From NCBI GenBank assembly GCA_913775525.1, contig CAJYLH010000019.1:1-56649 (forward strand): a DNA stretch of 56,649 nt. Direction: 5' to 3'. Source of the DNA: an uncultured Chryseobacterium sp. (GTDB taxonomy: Bacteria; Bacteroidota; Bacteroidia; Flavobacteriales; Weeksellaceae). The notes beneath the pieces were generated by a model. It made no database searches, was not told where the DNA came from, and was given only the letters and a program-made list of their open reading frames with translations. Every line of letters begins with the position of its first letter. The stretch's first letter is position 1. A program made the position numbers and the translations under genes. Shown piece by piece: positions 44,840 to 53,946 of this stretch.

Positions 44840-45796
44840 ATGAGAAGAAATTTACTTCTGGTCATTCTTTTATCGACAGGTTTTAGTAAGGCCCAGGTTG
44901 GGATCAACACAACCTCTCCCAGAACTACTTTGGACGTAGCTCCAAAAAATACGGATGGGACTACAGCTGAGGGTGTTATTGCTCCGAGGCTTACCGGAAA
45001 TCAGCTTTCTGCTGCGGATTTAAAATATACTGCTGCCCATGCAGGGGTTATTGTTTACGTCACTTCAGTACCCTCGCCTCTTACTTCTAAAACCACCAAT
45101 ATTACCGCTCCCGGTTATTATTATTTTGATGGCAGCGTATGGCGCGGAATGGGTGCGCAGAGTACGACCACGACGCTGAGTATCAGTTCTGTGATTGATC
45201 CGAATATCCTGGGTTACGTACCGAGCAATACCGCCACAGCAGGCAGCAGTGCTCCGTCTACCATGAATGTTAACGGGATTACCGCTACCCGTACCGGTAT
45301 TATCAGTTATAATGGTCACAGCTATGCTGCTTATTCTGCTGGCGCTGCCGGAATTACCTGGTACAATGCGTATAATGCGGCTAAAAGTATGGGCGGTTAT
45401 CTTGCCACCTTTACCACTGATGCGGAATGGCAACAGGTTGAAACCAGCCTACTGAGTGCTACAGCATTTGATAGCCAGCAAGCATGGATAGGCTTTGCGA
45501 AGTTTTCCTGGTTTGCCGGAGCTGCACTCACCCCGGACCCGGAAGAAAAATGGATTACGGGAGAACAGCCTTTACATGACTATAGTGCCGGAGGTACCAG
45601 CGCAGTGAGGAAATCCAACTGGTTCAATACCGGAGAACCCAACAACTCCGGCGGAACCGAAGGATTCGTTATTACTTTATCTAAGAACAGCGGCGGCACA
45701 AAAACATACGGCGGATACACCTCCACACATACCTGGAATGATGTGGTCGCCAATTCGGCAAATACCACAGGATTTATCGTAGAATTTCAACAGTAA
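44840..45796 (+). CDS. Secreted C-type-lectin-like protein, copy 1
   Basis: This 318-residue exported protein has a signal peptide (1-18, FSKA before Q). A flavobacterial surface-protein start VGINTTSPRTTLDV (20-33) follows, then a beta-rich N-terminal half with PGYYYFDGSVWRGMG. The C-terminal half (about 150-318) is a C-type-lectin-like domain: GGYLATFTTDAEW, QAWIGFAKFSW, GEPNN (265-269, the mannose-type EPN motif), EGFV and the closing HTWNDV...GFIVEFQQ. It lies six bases before a paralogue. EPN plus WND residues suggest calcium-dependent sugar binding. Secretion to the surface is inferred. Confidence 0.82.
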   Translation: MRRNLLLVILLSTGFSKAQVGINTTSPRTTLDVAPKNTDGTTAEGVIAPRLTGNQLSAADLKYTAAHAGVIVYVTSVPSPLTSKTTNITAPGYYYFDGSVWRGMGAQSTTTTLSISSVIDPNILGYVPSNTATAGSSAPSTMNVNGITATRTGIISYNGHSYAAYSAGAAGITWYNAYNAAKSMGGYLATFTTDAEWQQVETSLLSATAFDSQQAWIGFAKFSWFAGAALTPDPEEKWITGEQPLHDYSAGGTSAVRKSNWFNTGEPNNSGGTEGFVITLSKNSGGTKTYGGYTSTHTWNDVVANSANTTGFIVEFQQ

Positions 45797-45802
45797 ATAG
45801 AA

Positions 45803-46765
45803 ATGAACAAATATTTATTATTACTGTCTTTTGCAGGATGCAGCATCAGTCTTTCTGCGCAAATGGGTATAGGAACTTCCAATGTCATTTCTACTTTTCA
45901 GGTAGATGCTTTGAAAACTGACGGAACCACCCCGGAAGGAATCGGAATGCCGCGACTTACCGGTGACCAGATCAAGAATGCAGGACCGAAATATACGGCA
46001 GCCCAGGCAGGTGCTATCATCTATGCGACTTCAATTCCAACGGCTGCCGATACCAAAACAGCTAATATCACATCGGAAGGATGCTATTATTTCGATGGCA
46101 GCATCTGGAGAAGCTTAGGTGCTGTAACCAACACGACAGTACTGAGTTATTCAACATCAGTAGATTCCAACATTCTGGGTTATGTGCCCAGTAAGACAGC
46201 AACCGCATCATCTGCTCCTGCAACGCTTACGATCGGCAACAGCACCTATACGAAACAGGGCAACATCAGCTATACCGTAAACGGCCATACGTATACCGCT
46301 TATTCCGGCAGTGGCGCACTGAGCTGGTTTGATGCCTATAATGTGGCTAAAAACATGGGCGGGTACCTGGCTACTTTTACTACGGATGGTGAATGGCAAT
46401 ATATAGAGCAGAACCTGTTAAGCAATAATACCGTTTTCGATAGCCAGAGGGCATGGATTGGCTTTGTGAAATTTTCATGGGAAGCAGGATCGGCTCTGAC
46501 TCCGGATCCGGAAGAGAAATGGATCACCGGCGAGCAGCCTTTACATGATTATAGTGAAGGAGGTCTTTCAGCCGTCAGGAAAATAAACTGGTTTGCCAGT
46601 GCTGAGCCCAACAATGCCAATTCAGGCGAAGGCTTTGTCCATACGTATGGAAAAGATGACAATTCTACTGTAGTAAAAAATGGCTATACTTCTATCCATC
46701 CCTGGAATGACCTTCCGGCTAATAATGGAAGCATTACGGGATTTATTATAGAATTCCAGCAATAA
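45803..46765 (+). CDS. Secreted C-type-lectin-like protein, copy 2
   Basis: This 320-residue paralogue of the preceding gene (roughly half of residues identical by eye) has the same order. A signal peptide (ISLSA before Q) is followed by the MGIGTSNVISTFQVD surface-type start, PRLTGDQIKNAGPKYTAAQA, and a lectin-like C-terminus with GGYLATFTTDGEW, RAWIGFVKFSW, AEPNN (267-271) and HPWNDL...GFIIEFQQ. The EPN and WND motifs are kept, so both copies may bind mannose-type sugars, but the loops between differ. The two genes probably form one transcript that ends at the terminator near 46830. Confidence 0.82.
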   Translation: MNKYLLLLSFAGCSISLSAQMGIGTSNVISTFQVDALKTDGTTPEGIGMPRLTGDQIKNAGPKYTAAQAGAIIYATSIPTAADTKTANITSEGCYYFDGSIWRSLGAVTNTTVLSYSTSVDSNILGYVPSKTATASSAPATLTIGNSTYTKQGNISYTVNGHTYTAYSGSGALSWFDAYNVAKNMGGYLATFTTDGEWQYIEQNLLSNNTVFDSQRAWIGFVKFSWEAGSALTPDPEEKWITGEQPLHDYSEGGLSAVRKINWFASAEPNNANSGEGFVHTYGKDDNSTVVKNGYTSIHPWNDLPANNGSITGFIIEFQQ

Positions 46766-46817
46766 AAGAATTCTGTTTTCTAAAAAGCATCTTCGTCAGC
46801 AGCATTGTCTGATAAAA

Positions 46818-46845
46818 GTTCCCCGGATCATTCATCCGGGAAATT
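46818..46845 (+). terminator. Terminator of the lectin-like pair
   Basis: A CCCGGAT / ATCCGGG stem (7 bp, extended outward by TT/AA) with loop CATTC, followed by AAATTTTTAT. It lies about 55 bases past the second stop. Confidence 0.75.
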
Positions 46846-47333
46846 TTTATCAGGATCAAGCTGTTTTCAGGATATACAGATTAGCTTACTATGATCTTTC
46901 CTGATTATTCTGTTTTTCTAAAATATAAATGTCTTGAAAATTATTTAAATCCCGTATCCTAAGAATCAATCGGTTAATGAAACTGGTCTACTATTTTATC
47001 TTTCAGGTCTTTACATATAATCTTCTCAGATGCCTTGCTTCCTGTTCATAGGATCGTTTTTCCCTGCGCTGCTGCTTTAGGATCTTCTTCTCGGCACGGG
47101 TCTCCTGACAGAGATCTTTTTAACTTCCATAAAGTATTTTACCATTAAGCTGATCATCATACATTAAACCACTTATGATATTCTAAGCATCAGATCGTAG
47201 GGAGCGCCATTATGCATGCTTTTTGAATACAACAGCACTTGTATTCAATCCTGCTCAAAAAATATCAGGGATTTCTGATGTACATGAGTATATGAAGCCC
47301 ATCAGATATCATATCCATCATGCTTTTTCCTGC
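46846..47333. other. Intergenic region with a coding-like basic tract
   Basis: On the minus strand, around 47010-47130, one frame reads KDLCQETRAEKKILKQQRRE then KRSYEQEARHLRRLYVKT and a stop. An in-frame stop lies just upstream, so it could be the end of a decayed basic protein. No family is recognised and no intact gene is present. The frame at 47223-47438 on the plus strand looks like noise. Confidence 0.35.
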
Positions 47334-48173
47334 CTAATTAAGTTCTATAGCATTGTTATTTTCTTTATACTCATCCTGTATTTTCCTGGTTCTCATCTTT
47401 TCATATTCCGCATCAGAATAAGAGCTTCCGTCAGGTAAAGTGGTTGTAATGCTAGTAACACCATTTCTCTGCATGAGGTCCTTCAGTTTAACCAAGGGAT
47501 CCCTGAGATAATTTTCAACGGCTTTTTTATACTGCATTTCTGTAACAGGGATAAATTTAGACAAGCGGAATTTTATGCTTCTGAACTTTTCAATGCCTTT
47601 CAGCTCCCAGACATGTTGTTTTTTGGTGTCTTCGATCTTTACAATCAGGCCCGGAAGTCCGCCAAACTTATAAGGCCCTTCAGCAATGGGAATTTCCTTG
47701 GTAAACCAGGCATTATAGGTCCTGCCTCTGTATTCCATCGTCGCAAGCTGGCATTTTTTACCTTGTATTTCATTCATTTCTGCCTGTATATGCCAGTTGT
47801 ATGAAATGTGCTGAATGATTTTAAACCTTTCGCCGCCTAAAGTCTGATAGGTGACTACTTCATCAGACTGACGGTTTTTCTGAATGATTCCTCTAACCTT
47901 CTCTTTCGGGAAGGTGTTGGTGGAGACTGACCGGTTTGCAGAAGCAATGTCTGACTCATTGTTGCTTGCAATGGCCGAATCTCTTTTCGTTTTTCTCAGG
48001 CTGATGTAGGTTGATTCATTTTTGTCTACAAACAACCCCATCAGTTCAGTTTCAGTTTTACTCAGGTGCAAAGAATCCGGCCTGAAGGTATATTCATAGG
48101 TAAAAGAGTACTTTTGACTGCAAAAGAACAGGGGAATTAAAACAATAAAAGTAAATAATGTTTTCCTGATCAT
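47334..48173 (-). CDS. GLPGLI family protein
   Basis: This 279-residue protein has a signal peptide (1-19, FFCS). It carries the family-defining GGLPGLI motif (171-177) within YKFGGLPGLIVKIEDTK, and the upstream YNWHIQAEMNEIQGKKCQLA is also typical. GLPGLI proteins are abundant exported proteins of Flavobacteriia without proven function, often paired with TonB-dependent receptors. No receptor gene is next to this one. It is probably monocistronic. The long Lys/Asp/Tyr-rich C-terminus (QDEYKENNNAIELN) is variable in the family. Confidence 0.88.
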   Translation of the reverse strand: MIRKTLFTFIVLIPLFFCSQKYSFTYEYTFRPDSLHLSKTETELMGLFVDKNESTYISLRKTKRDSAIASNNESDIASANRSVSTNTFPKEKVRGIIQKNRQSDEVVTYQTLGGERFKIIQHISYNWHIQAEMNEIQGKKCQLATMEYRGRTYNAWFTKEIPIAEGPYKFGGLPGLIVKIEDTKKQHVWELKGIEKFRSIKFRLSKFIPVTEMQYKKAVENYLRDPLVKLKDLMQRNGVTSITTTLPDGSSYSDAEYEKMRTRKIQDEYKENNNAIELN

Positions 48174-48608
48174 GGTATATAGCGGTTTAAATTAAAAACT
48201 CAGCAGGAATTCTGCTGTTGAATGTCTCATATATTAAAAAAAAGCAGTCCGGCAGCCTGTTTACCAGCAGAGTTACAGGTTTATTTTAATGTTCTGCAAG
48301 CGTGATACCCTGAATTTGAAACTTCACCTCCTGAATGGTAAAGATAATTTATTCTGCATGGTCATTTTGGCAATACATAAAACCTGAAATATAGGTATGT
48401 ATTCTTTAATTTTCCTTGATCCTGAAATTTTATTTTCCATCCCTATATGTTGCAGTCTTACATGCTTTTCCAAAATGCCAATATAAGAAAGTTAATGACA
48501 ATAAAGGCAAATAATAATCAGCTGCCAATAAAAAAGAATAAAGTCTTGTTCTACCGTAATACTCATCCTCTGCCATTTGGCTCATTATGATAGCTGAAGC
48601 AGATCATA
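48174..48608. other. Intergenic region, nothing assigned
   Basis: It holds the upstream region of the GLPGLI gene and the downstream end of the hydrolase gene. No frame of coding character and no hairpin with a T-run were seen. Confidence 0.45.
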
Positions 48609-49811
48609 TTACCCAATATAATACCCGAAAGTATCATCCAGCCAGTCAAACATCACCTGATGAAAAAGTTCATGGCTGCCTTCCTGGCAATGTTCTTCTG
48701 CACCTTCTTCTTTTGTAAATATACGGATGGCATTGGGTGATTGGATAGCATGGATCAGTTCCTGCAACTGATCTTCGGATACGAAATGATCAGATTCACC
48801 CATGGTCAGTAAAACAGGACACTGGATTTTTTCAGCGACTCCGCGCAGTGAGGTCCGTTTCATTTCATCAAAGACTTCATACCGGTACTTCAGTCCGTAC
48901 ACCCATTTGCCGTTATTGAGCATCCAGCGAAGATTAGAATTATTTTCCTCAGCGTTGGCCAAAACACCTTCCTTCTCTTCATCAGGCAGCTCCATTACGG
49001 CTTTCAATTGAGGATTCCGGTTGAGTATGGATTCATAGATATCATAGAATACATTGAAAGCGATAACGGCTTTTATCCTGTGGTCGAAAGCAGCTGCCCT
49101 CGGAGCAAAGTATCCTCCTAAACTCATGCCCAGCAAAGCCAGTTTTTCCATATCCACATCTTTTCGTTGCTGTACAAAATCCAGTGCGGCACCTACCGGC
49201 ACCTCTGTGTCATAGCGCATCGTAAGGTTTTGTTTCCGCAATGCCTCACCCTGTCCCGGAAGTTCAAAAATAAGACAGTTGTAACCTCTTTTTACCGCAG
49301 GAGCTGCACCGCAGAAATACAGTTCCTGCAAGGTAGAATCATATCCCCCAATGAACAACAAGGTTGGCAACGGCTTATCCGGATCATACCCGGGCACACC
49401 ATAAAAATACCCTTTCAGAAAGGTATTTTCATAAGGAATTTCTACCATTTCAAAATGAGTCCTATACAATGCCATCGCCTTTTCAAATGTATGCACGCTT
49501 TTATTGAAACTCTCTGTCCGGCGGGGATCTGCTCCGTCCAGGAAGAATTCTGCGGTGCGGTAATAATTATGGGCCCGCAGATAAGCTTCCCTGGCACTTA
49601 CCGTATGCTTCCCCTCAAAGCAATGGCCGGCAATATGTTCAATTCGGCGGGCGGTTTTCTCCCACTCTTCAAACCAGCTGTTGAAATCCCCTTCTTTGAT
49701 GCGGTTGGCCGTTGCCAATGCTTCACCAATACTGGCTCCCTGGTATCCTGCATAGGTTACAGCCCTTAATAATTCAAAAGAGAAAGCCTGGTCATTAAAA
49801 TGTAGTTTCAT
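48609..49811 (-). CDS. Alpha/beta hydrolase (FrsA/esterase-like)
   Basis: This 400-residue protein has a helical N-terminal cap (about 20-125) typical of FrsA and 2,6-dihydroxypseudooxynicotine-hydrolase-type enzymes. The hydrolase core has oxyanion region LLFIGGYDST (151-160), nucleophile elbow GMSLGG (S230), acid D341 (MGESDHF) and H374 (EEHCQEGS). All three catalytic residues are present. The substrate, perhaps a C-C bond or ester, cannot be read. It is divergent from a MerR-type regulator whose probable operator lies between the two genes. Confidence 0.85.
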   Translation of the reverse strand: MKLHFNDQAFSFELLRAVTYAGYQGASIGEALATANRIKEGDFNSWFEEWEKTARRIEHIAGHCFEGKHTVSAREAYLRAHNYYRTAEFFLDGADPRRTESFNKSVHTFEKAMALYRTHFEMVEIPYENTFLKGYFYGVPGYDPDKPLPTLLFIGGYDSTLQELYFCGAAPAVKRGYNCLIFELPGQGEALRKQNLTMRYDTEVPVGAALDFVQQRKDVDMEKLALLGMSLGGYFAPRAAAFDHRIKAVIAFNVFYDIYESILNRNPQLKAVMELPDEEKEGVLANAEENNSNLRWMLNNGKWVYGLKYRYEVFDEMKRTSLRGVAEKIQCPVLLTMGESDHFVSEDQLQELIHAIQSPNAIRIFTKEEGAEEHCQEGSHELFHQVMFDWLDDTFGYYIG

Positions 49812-50015
49812 TGTGTTTATATTTTAATTATTCAAAAACCTATGCGATCAAAGTTCCGGTTTTACAACTCAGAACAACAGAACAGCTCCATTACTGATGC
49901 ATCCGTTTCCGGTTTTTTGCCGGTATACTGCTCAGCAGACAAAATTTATTGTATCAGCTGAGAATATCAATTTCTAACTTATCAAATCTACACTTACTAC
50001 AATTATATTTACATA

Positions 50016-50036
50016 AATTGTAGATAATCTACAATT
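50016..50036. promoter_or_regulatory. Probable MerR operator
   Basis: A perfect 21-bp palindrome AATTGTAGAT-A-ATCTACAATT lies between the divergent hydrolase and MerR genes. A related TTGTA-type half-site recurs nearby (CTACAATTATATTT near 49998-50010). Its size suits a MerR dimer. Confidence 0.6.
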
Positions 50037-50094
50037 CAAATGTATAAATTATTTGGTTATATTTACAACATCTATTGTAATTAATCTGCAAAAT

Positions 50095-50397
50095 ATGAAG
50101 AGTGAACTGTTAGATACCGATTTCAACTTCTTAGAAAAACTGATGGTAGGCATAGGCGAAGTAGCGGAAATTACCGGAATCCCTATCCGCCAAATCCGCT
50201 ACTGGGAAGAAAAAGGCATTATAGAAAGCCTTTCCCAAGAGGGAAAGAACAGGCGCTACAATTACTACAATATCAAAACTATACTGCTCATCAAAGAAAT
50301 GCTGGATGAAGGCTACACCCTGGATGCCGCAGCGAAGAAAGTAAAGGCCCGCCTGGAAATGATAGAAAACACCCTGCAGAAGATCAGGAAAAAATAG
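50095..50397 (+). CDS. MerR family transcriptional regulator
   Basis: The ATG at 50095 (MKSELLDTDFNF) gives 100 residues. The longer frame from 50053 starts with TTG in the promoter region. The winged helix reads VGIGEVAEITGIPIRQIRYW then EEKGIIESLSQEGKNRRYNY, the classic MerR DNA-binding start. IKEMLDEGYTLDAAAKKV and a coiled-coil dimer helix follow. It lacks a long C-terminal effector domain and has no metal-binding Cys pair. It probably regulates itself and the divergent alpha/beta hydrolase through the palindrome at 50016-50036. Confidence 0.9.
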   Translation: MKSELLDTDFNFLEKLMVGIGEVAEITGIPIRQIRYWEEKGIIESLSQEGKNRRYNYYNIKTILLIKEMLDEGYTLDAAAKKVKARLEMIENTLQKIRKK

Positions 50398-50633
50398 GTT
50401 TATCCTTTATATTGAAACAGAAAAATGCAGGGATTAGTATAGATCTCTAAAGCAGGTCTTATGTAACACTTTGGCTGTTAAAACTGTTATTACAATAGTA
50501 ATCCAGTGAATAATCAATATATATATATGAGTCATTACGACCCATTAACGGTCTGACTTTTTTTGGTACTATTGTTTCAGAGCAAATGATGTAAATAATC
50601 CGTAGATTTAAAAACCTAAAAAACCAAGAAATA

Positions 50634-51608
50634 ATGACCGGAATACCCACCAAATTCTATCTCTTTTTCTATTGCCTGATCATTTCAGGTGCGCTATCAG
50701 CTCAGAAAAATGCCGTAAGCTACGTTGAAGAGGCCATTACGCTGATGAAGAAAAACTCAGTCAATAAAGGAACGGTGGATTGGACAAAGCTCTCGGAAGA
50801 AGCCCTGGCCTCTTCTGCCGGTAAAGAAACGGCCAAGGAAGTCTATCCGATCATTACCAAGAGCCTTGAACTGCTTCAGGACCAGCATTCCGGATTTTAT
50901 CCTCCTGAAATGGTCAGTGCCTATATGAAGCGTTACACAGAATCTGGCCTGGAGTTCCCATATGCAAAAGACAGCCTGATCAATGGACAACTCGCCTATC
51001 TCTCGGTTCCGGCCATCGGCAATCTGAATCAGGACGACTGGAAGCTGTACGTGAGTGATTTTTATAAAAAAATAGAAGCCCTGGATGCCCGCAACCCGAA
51101 AGCCTGGATCCTGGATCTCAGGAACAATGACGGAGGAATGTTTTCTCCGATGTTCAAAGCGATACAGCCATTTTTAGACAACGACAAAGCTGTGGGATCT
51201 ATTGATAACAGCGGCAGGACCAGCTATTATGCCAACCGCAAAAATGATGTACTTTTCGGCCAGACGGTGATCGCCACCATAGAGGTTCCGGTAATTGCCC
51301 TGCAACATAAAAAAACCCCGATCTATATCCTGGTCAGTAAAAAGACCGCGAGTTCCGGTGAATTTGTTACCGCGGCTTTTGTCGGGCAGAAAAACACCAC
51401 GATCATCGGAACCCCTACCCAGGGGCTCACTTCTGACAATTCTGAGTTCAGGATGTCAGACGGTGCTATTCTGAAGCTTACCACAGGAATCCTGGTAAAC
51501 AGGAAGGGAGATCAATACAAGGAAGTTGGAAAAGGTATTGCTCCGGACCGGTATGTCAAGTCCAAAAACCTTCAGGATTATATTGCTGCCCTGCCGGAAA
51601 ACCGTTAA
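50634..51608 (+). CDS. Secreted S41 family peptidase
   Basis: This 324-residue exported protease has a signal peptide (about 7-23, ALSA before Q). An N-terminal helical region is followed by a tail-specific/C-terminal-processing-protease-like core with LPDLRNNDGG-type GAWILDLRNNDGGMFSP (157-172). The nucleophile region is SKKTASSGEF (235-244), where S240 is the likely Ser and E243 the usual next residue. No PDZ domain is evident, as in short flavobacterial S41 enzymes. It stands alone. The substrate is unknown. Confidence 0.82.
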   Translation: MTGIPTKFYLFFYCLIISGALSAQKNAVSYVEEAITLMKKNSVNKGTVDWTKLSEEALASSAGKETAKEVYPIITKSLELLQDQHSGFYPPEMVSAYMKRYTESGLEFPYAKDSLINGQLAYLSVPAIGNLNQDDWKLYVSDFYKKIEALDARNPKAWILDLRNNDGGMFSPMFKAIQPFLDNDKAVGSIDNSGRTSYYANRKNDVLFGQTVIATIEVPVIALQHKKTPIYILVSKKTASSGEFVTAAFVGQKNTTIIGTPTQGLTSDNSEFRMSDGAILKLTTGILVNRKGDQYKEVGKGIAPDRYVKSKNLQDYIAALPENR

Positions 51609-51754
51609 AATCCGGAAATCCCGTGCATGGTTTCTACCTGCATACCGTGCTTGTATCCGGGGTAGAATGCTGCAAAAATATTAGTTTTATAATTTTACAG
51701 TTCCTTTATCGTCGTGCAATGAACTTAATATAACCAGATATAAAAAGTCCAGAT

Positions 51755-52330
51755 ATGCTGCAAACAAATTACCGTGAAACAGTGCTGAAAAAAATCAGCA
51801 GGCTCAGAAATATTATTTTCGGAATCATTGGATTCTGTATTGTATTTATTGCCGCAGGGATGGGCATTCTCCTCTACTACGGATACCTGACGAATGGCAA
51901 CAGCATTTCCTTGTATATGATGCTGCCCGGATTTCTGATATTTATTGGCGTGGCTGTTTTCATGCGGTCTTTTTTTAAAGGATATATTGAGGTGGTCGAA
52001 GTCATGACGGATGAAGACCTGGAAACGATGGAAAGACTTGGAAAAACCAGATGGTGGCTGGAGAAACAGCTTCCGTCTTTCATTATTTATTCGGGTAAGA
52101 TCAGGGTTTTCAAGCTGTATAGCCAACCTGATTTTTCCTTTACAGAGCTCAGTGAAATTTCAATCCGCCCCAATTACTTAAGCAGAAGCAGGCAAAATAA
52201 ACTGGTTATTTTCAAGAAATCAAAAGGCGGAAGCTTTTTCTTCGGTATGGACAGTAATCCTGCCCAGGAAAAACATCTTCTGGATAAAGCCGTGGAATAC
52301 AATCCGAATATCATCATCAAAAACAGATAA
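51755..52330 (+). CDS. Two-helix membrane protein, hypothetical
   Basis: This 191-residue protein has membrane helices near 20-43 (IIFGIIGFCIVFIAAGMGIL) and 53-71 (SLYMMLPGFLIFIGVAVFM). A C-terminal soluble part of about 110 residues contains a beta-rich block (SGKIRVFKLYSQPDFSFTEL). The family is not recognised, but the order resembles YcxB- or PH-like conserved membrane proteins. It is not in a tight operon. Function is unknown. Confidence 0.6.
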   Translation: MLQTNYRETVLKKISRLRNIIFGIIGFCIVFIAAGMGILLYYGYLTNGNSISLYMMLPGFLIFIGVAVFMRSFFKGYIEVVEVMTDEDLETMERLGKTRWWLEKQLPSFIIYSGKIRVFKLYSQPDFSFTELSEISIRPNYLSRSRQNKLVIFKKSKGGSFFFGMDSNPAQEKHLLDKAVEYNPNIIIKNR

Positions 52331-52449
52331 ACTGCAGAGCCTTTCTTTTTTATTAATGAATAAAATTCCAAAGTGGTCATTTGACTGACATCAATAACCA
52401 TTCAGGTTATATTGGAGAGAGATTACCGATCATTGTGAGTAAAAATGTG

Positions 52450-52630
52450 ATGGATTCAACGCGGATCATTCATATCGATGCATATCGGCACAAATTATGA
52501 ACTGTATCGGGAATATTTTCCAGCAGTAATAGTAACCGATCCGGAAGCGCTGTTGCAGACCGCAGGTATTAACCGGATGACAGCTTTCAGAATTGTTTCG
52601 AAACCCTGCAAGCGAAATCATTGCTGGTAA
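52450..52630 (+). pseudogene. Possible decayed regulator fragment
   Basis: An ATG frame (MDSTRIIHIDAYRHK) runs into a stop, while a second frame of the same stretch continues with TNYELYREYFPAVIVTDPEA, LLQTAGINRMTAF and RIVSKPCKRNHCW to a TAA at 52628. Joined by a frameshift near 52495, they form a coding-like peptide of about 60 residues. The family is not recognised. It sits just before the quinone-oxidoreductase gene. Confidence 0.35.
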
Positions 52631-52682
52631 TTCAATACTGACCTGGAAGAATTAAAACCCGATATGTATTAAAATTCAAACA

Positions 52683-53651
52683 ATGGAGGCAATCGTCATT
52701 ACAAAATCCGGAGGTCCGGAAGTACTACAATTACAAGAATACCCAACCCCCCAAATATCCGCAGACCAGGTATTGATAGAGGTAAAAGCAGCAGGAATCA
52801 ACCGTCTGGATGTTTTTCAGCGTGAAGGCAATTACCCGCCGCCGCCCGGGGCTCCGGCAGATATTTTAGGAGTGGAAGTTGCCGGAATCATCGTTGAATG
52901 CGGACCGGATGTCTCCGGCTTTAAAGTGGGTGACCCTGTCTGTGCCCTTCTGGAAGGAGGCGGTTATGCCGAATTCGTCAGTGTACTCGAAGGTCAGTGC
53001 CTTCCGGTTCCTGACGGCCTCAGCTTTGCCGAAGCCGCAAGCCTCCCCGAAACGGTATGTACGGTGTGGTCAAACATATTTCAGAGAGGAAAACTTCAGC
53101 CCGGGGAAACGTTATTAATCCACGGAGGAAACAGCGGCATCGGAATTACGGGAATCCAGATTGCCCACGCGTTGGGCTCAAAGGTGGTTGTCACTGCAGG
53201 ATCGGAAGAAAAAGGTAGAATATGCCTGGATCTGGGTGCTGACTTATTCATCAATTATAAGACTCAGGATTTTGAAAAAGAACTTCAGGATGAAGGCCCA
53301 GATGTTATTTTAGATATGATTGGCGGTGATTATCTGGCCAAGAATATCAGCATCCTGAAACCGGAAGGAAGGCTGGTGCACATCAATGCCGTAGATGGCA
53401 GCAAAACAAATCTTGATATCACCAAGGTGATGCAGAAACGCCTGACGATTACCGGAAGTACCCTCAGAAGCAGGGAATATGAATTTAAAAGGCAACTCAC
53501 CAGACAGGTTCAGGATCATGTATGGCCATTGATCGCATCAAAAAAGTTCAGGCCTGTGATATTCAAAACCTTTCCTTTCTCTCAAGCTTCCGAAGCACAC
53601 CGGTTGCTGGAAGGAGGCACCCATACCGGTAAAATTATTTTGGTAAGATAA
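52683..53651 (+). CDS. NAD(P)H:quinone oxidoreductase (zinc-free MDR, PIG3-like)
   Basis: This 322-residue medium-chain dehydrogenase-like enzyme has the start MEAIVITKSGGPEVLQL. The catalytic-domain stretch GINRLDVFQREGNYPPPPGA (residues 39-58) and the cofactor site GGNSGIGITGIQIA (about 151-164) follow. No zinc-ligand Cys/His cluster is present, so it is zinc-free and prefers NADPH. The NYPPPPGAP signature suits PIG3/TIGR02824-type quinone oxidoreductases. It is probably single, with a terminator downstream. It likely reduces quinones or reactive enones. Confidence 0.9.
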   Translation: MEAIVITKSGGPEVLQLQEYPTPQISADQVLIEVKAAGINRLDVFQREGNYPPPPGAPADILGVEVAGIIVECGPDVSGFKVGDPVCALLEGGGYAEFVSVLEGQCLPVPDGLSFAEAASLPETVCTVWSNIFQRGKLQPGETLLIHGGNSGIGITGIQIAHALGSKVVVTAGSEEKGRICLDLGADLFINYKTQDFEKELQDEGPDVILDMIGGDYLAKNISILKPEGRLVHINAVDGSKTNLDITKVMQKRLTITGSTLRSREYEFKRQLTRQVQDHVWPLIASKKFRPVIFKTFPFSQASEAHRLLEGGTHTGKIILVR

Positions 53652-53689
53652 TCTGTACTTTATCGGACAATACTGGAGATCATTAACGC

Positions 53690-53718
53690 CGGCATGGTTT
53701 TCCATACCGTTTTTTTTA
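53690..53718 (+). terminator. Terminator of the quinone-oxidoreductase gene
   Basis: CGGCATGG / CCATACCG stem (one mismatch) around TTTT, followed by TTTTTTTTT. Confidence 0.7.
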
Positions 53719-53946
53719 ATGTACTTGTTTTAGCAGTTCCCGAAACCAGAGCCTACAGATTGTTAATGGCCGCATTAATTTCCCGGCTACCTATTCAACT
53801 GCCGTGTTCACTGTATTCATATTTTTTATTTAAATGAACGATATTACCATAGATTAAGATGCATTGGATTCAACTGTCCTACATTTGCTAAAGAATCAGG
53901 ACAGAAAAAATATCCTAATACATTAACCACTTTAAAAATTAACAAC

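Noticed and set aside
44840-46765. Diversity-generating retroelement target genes
   Set aside because: The lectin-like fold fits such targets, but no reverse transcriptase, template repeat or accessory gene was found in the window.
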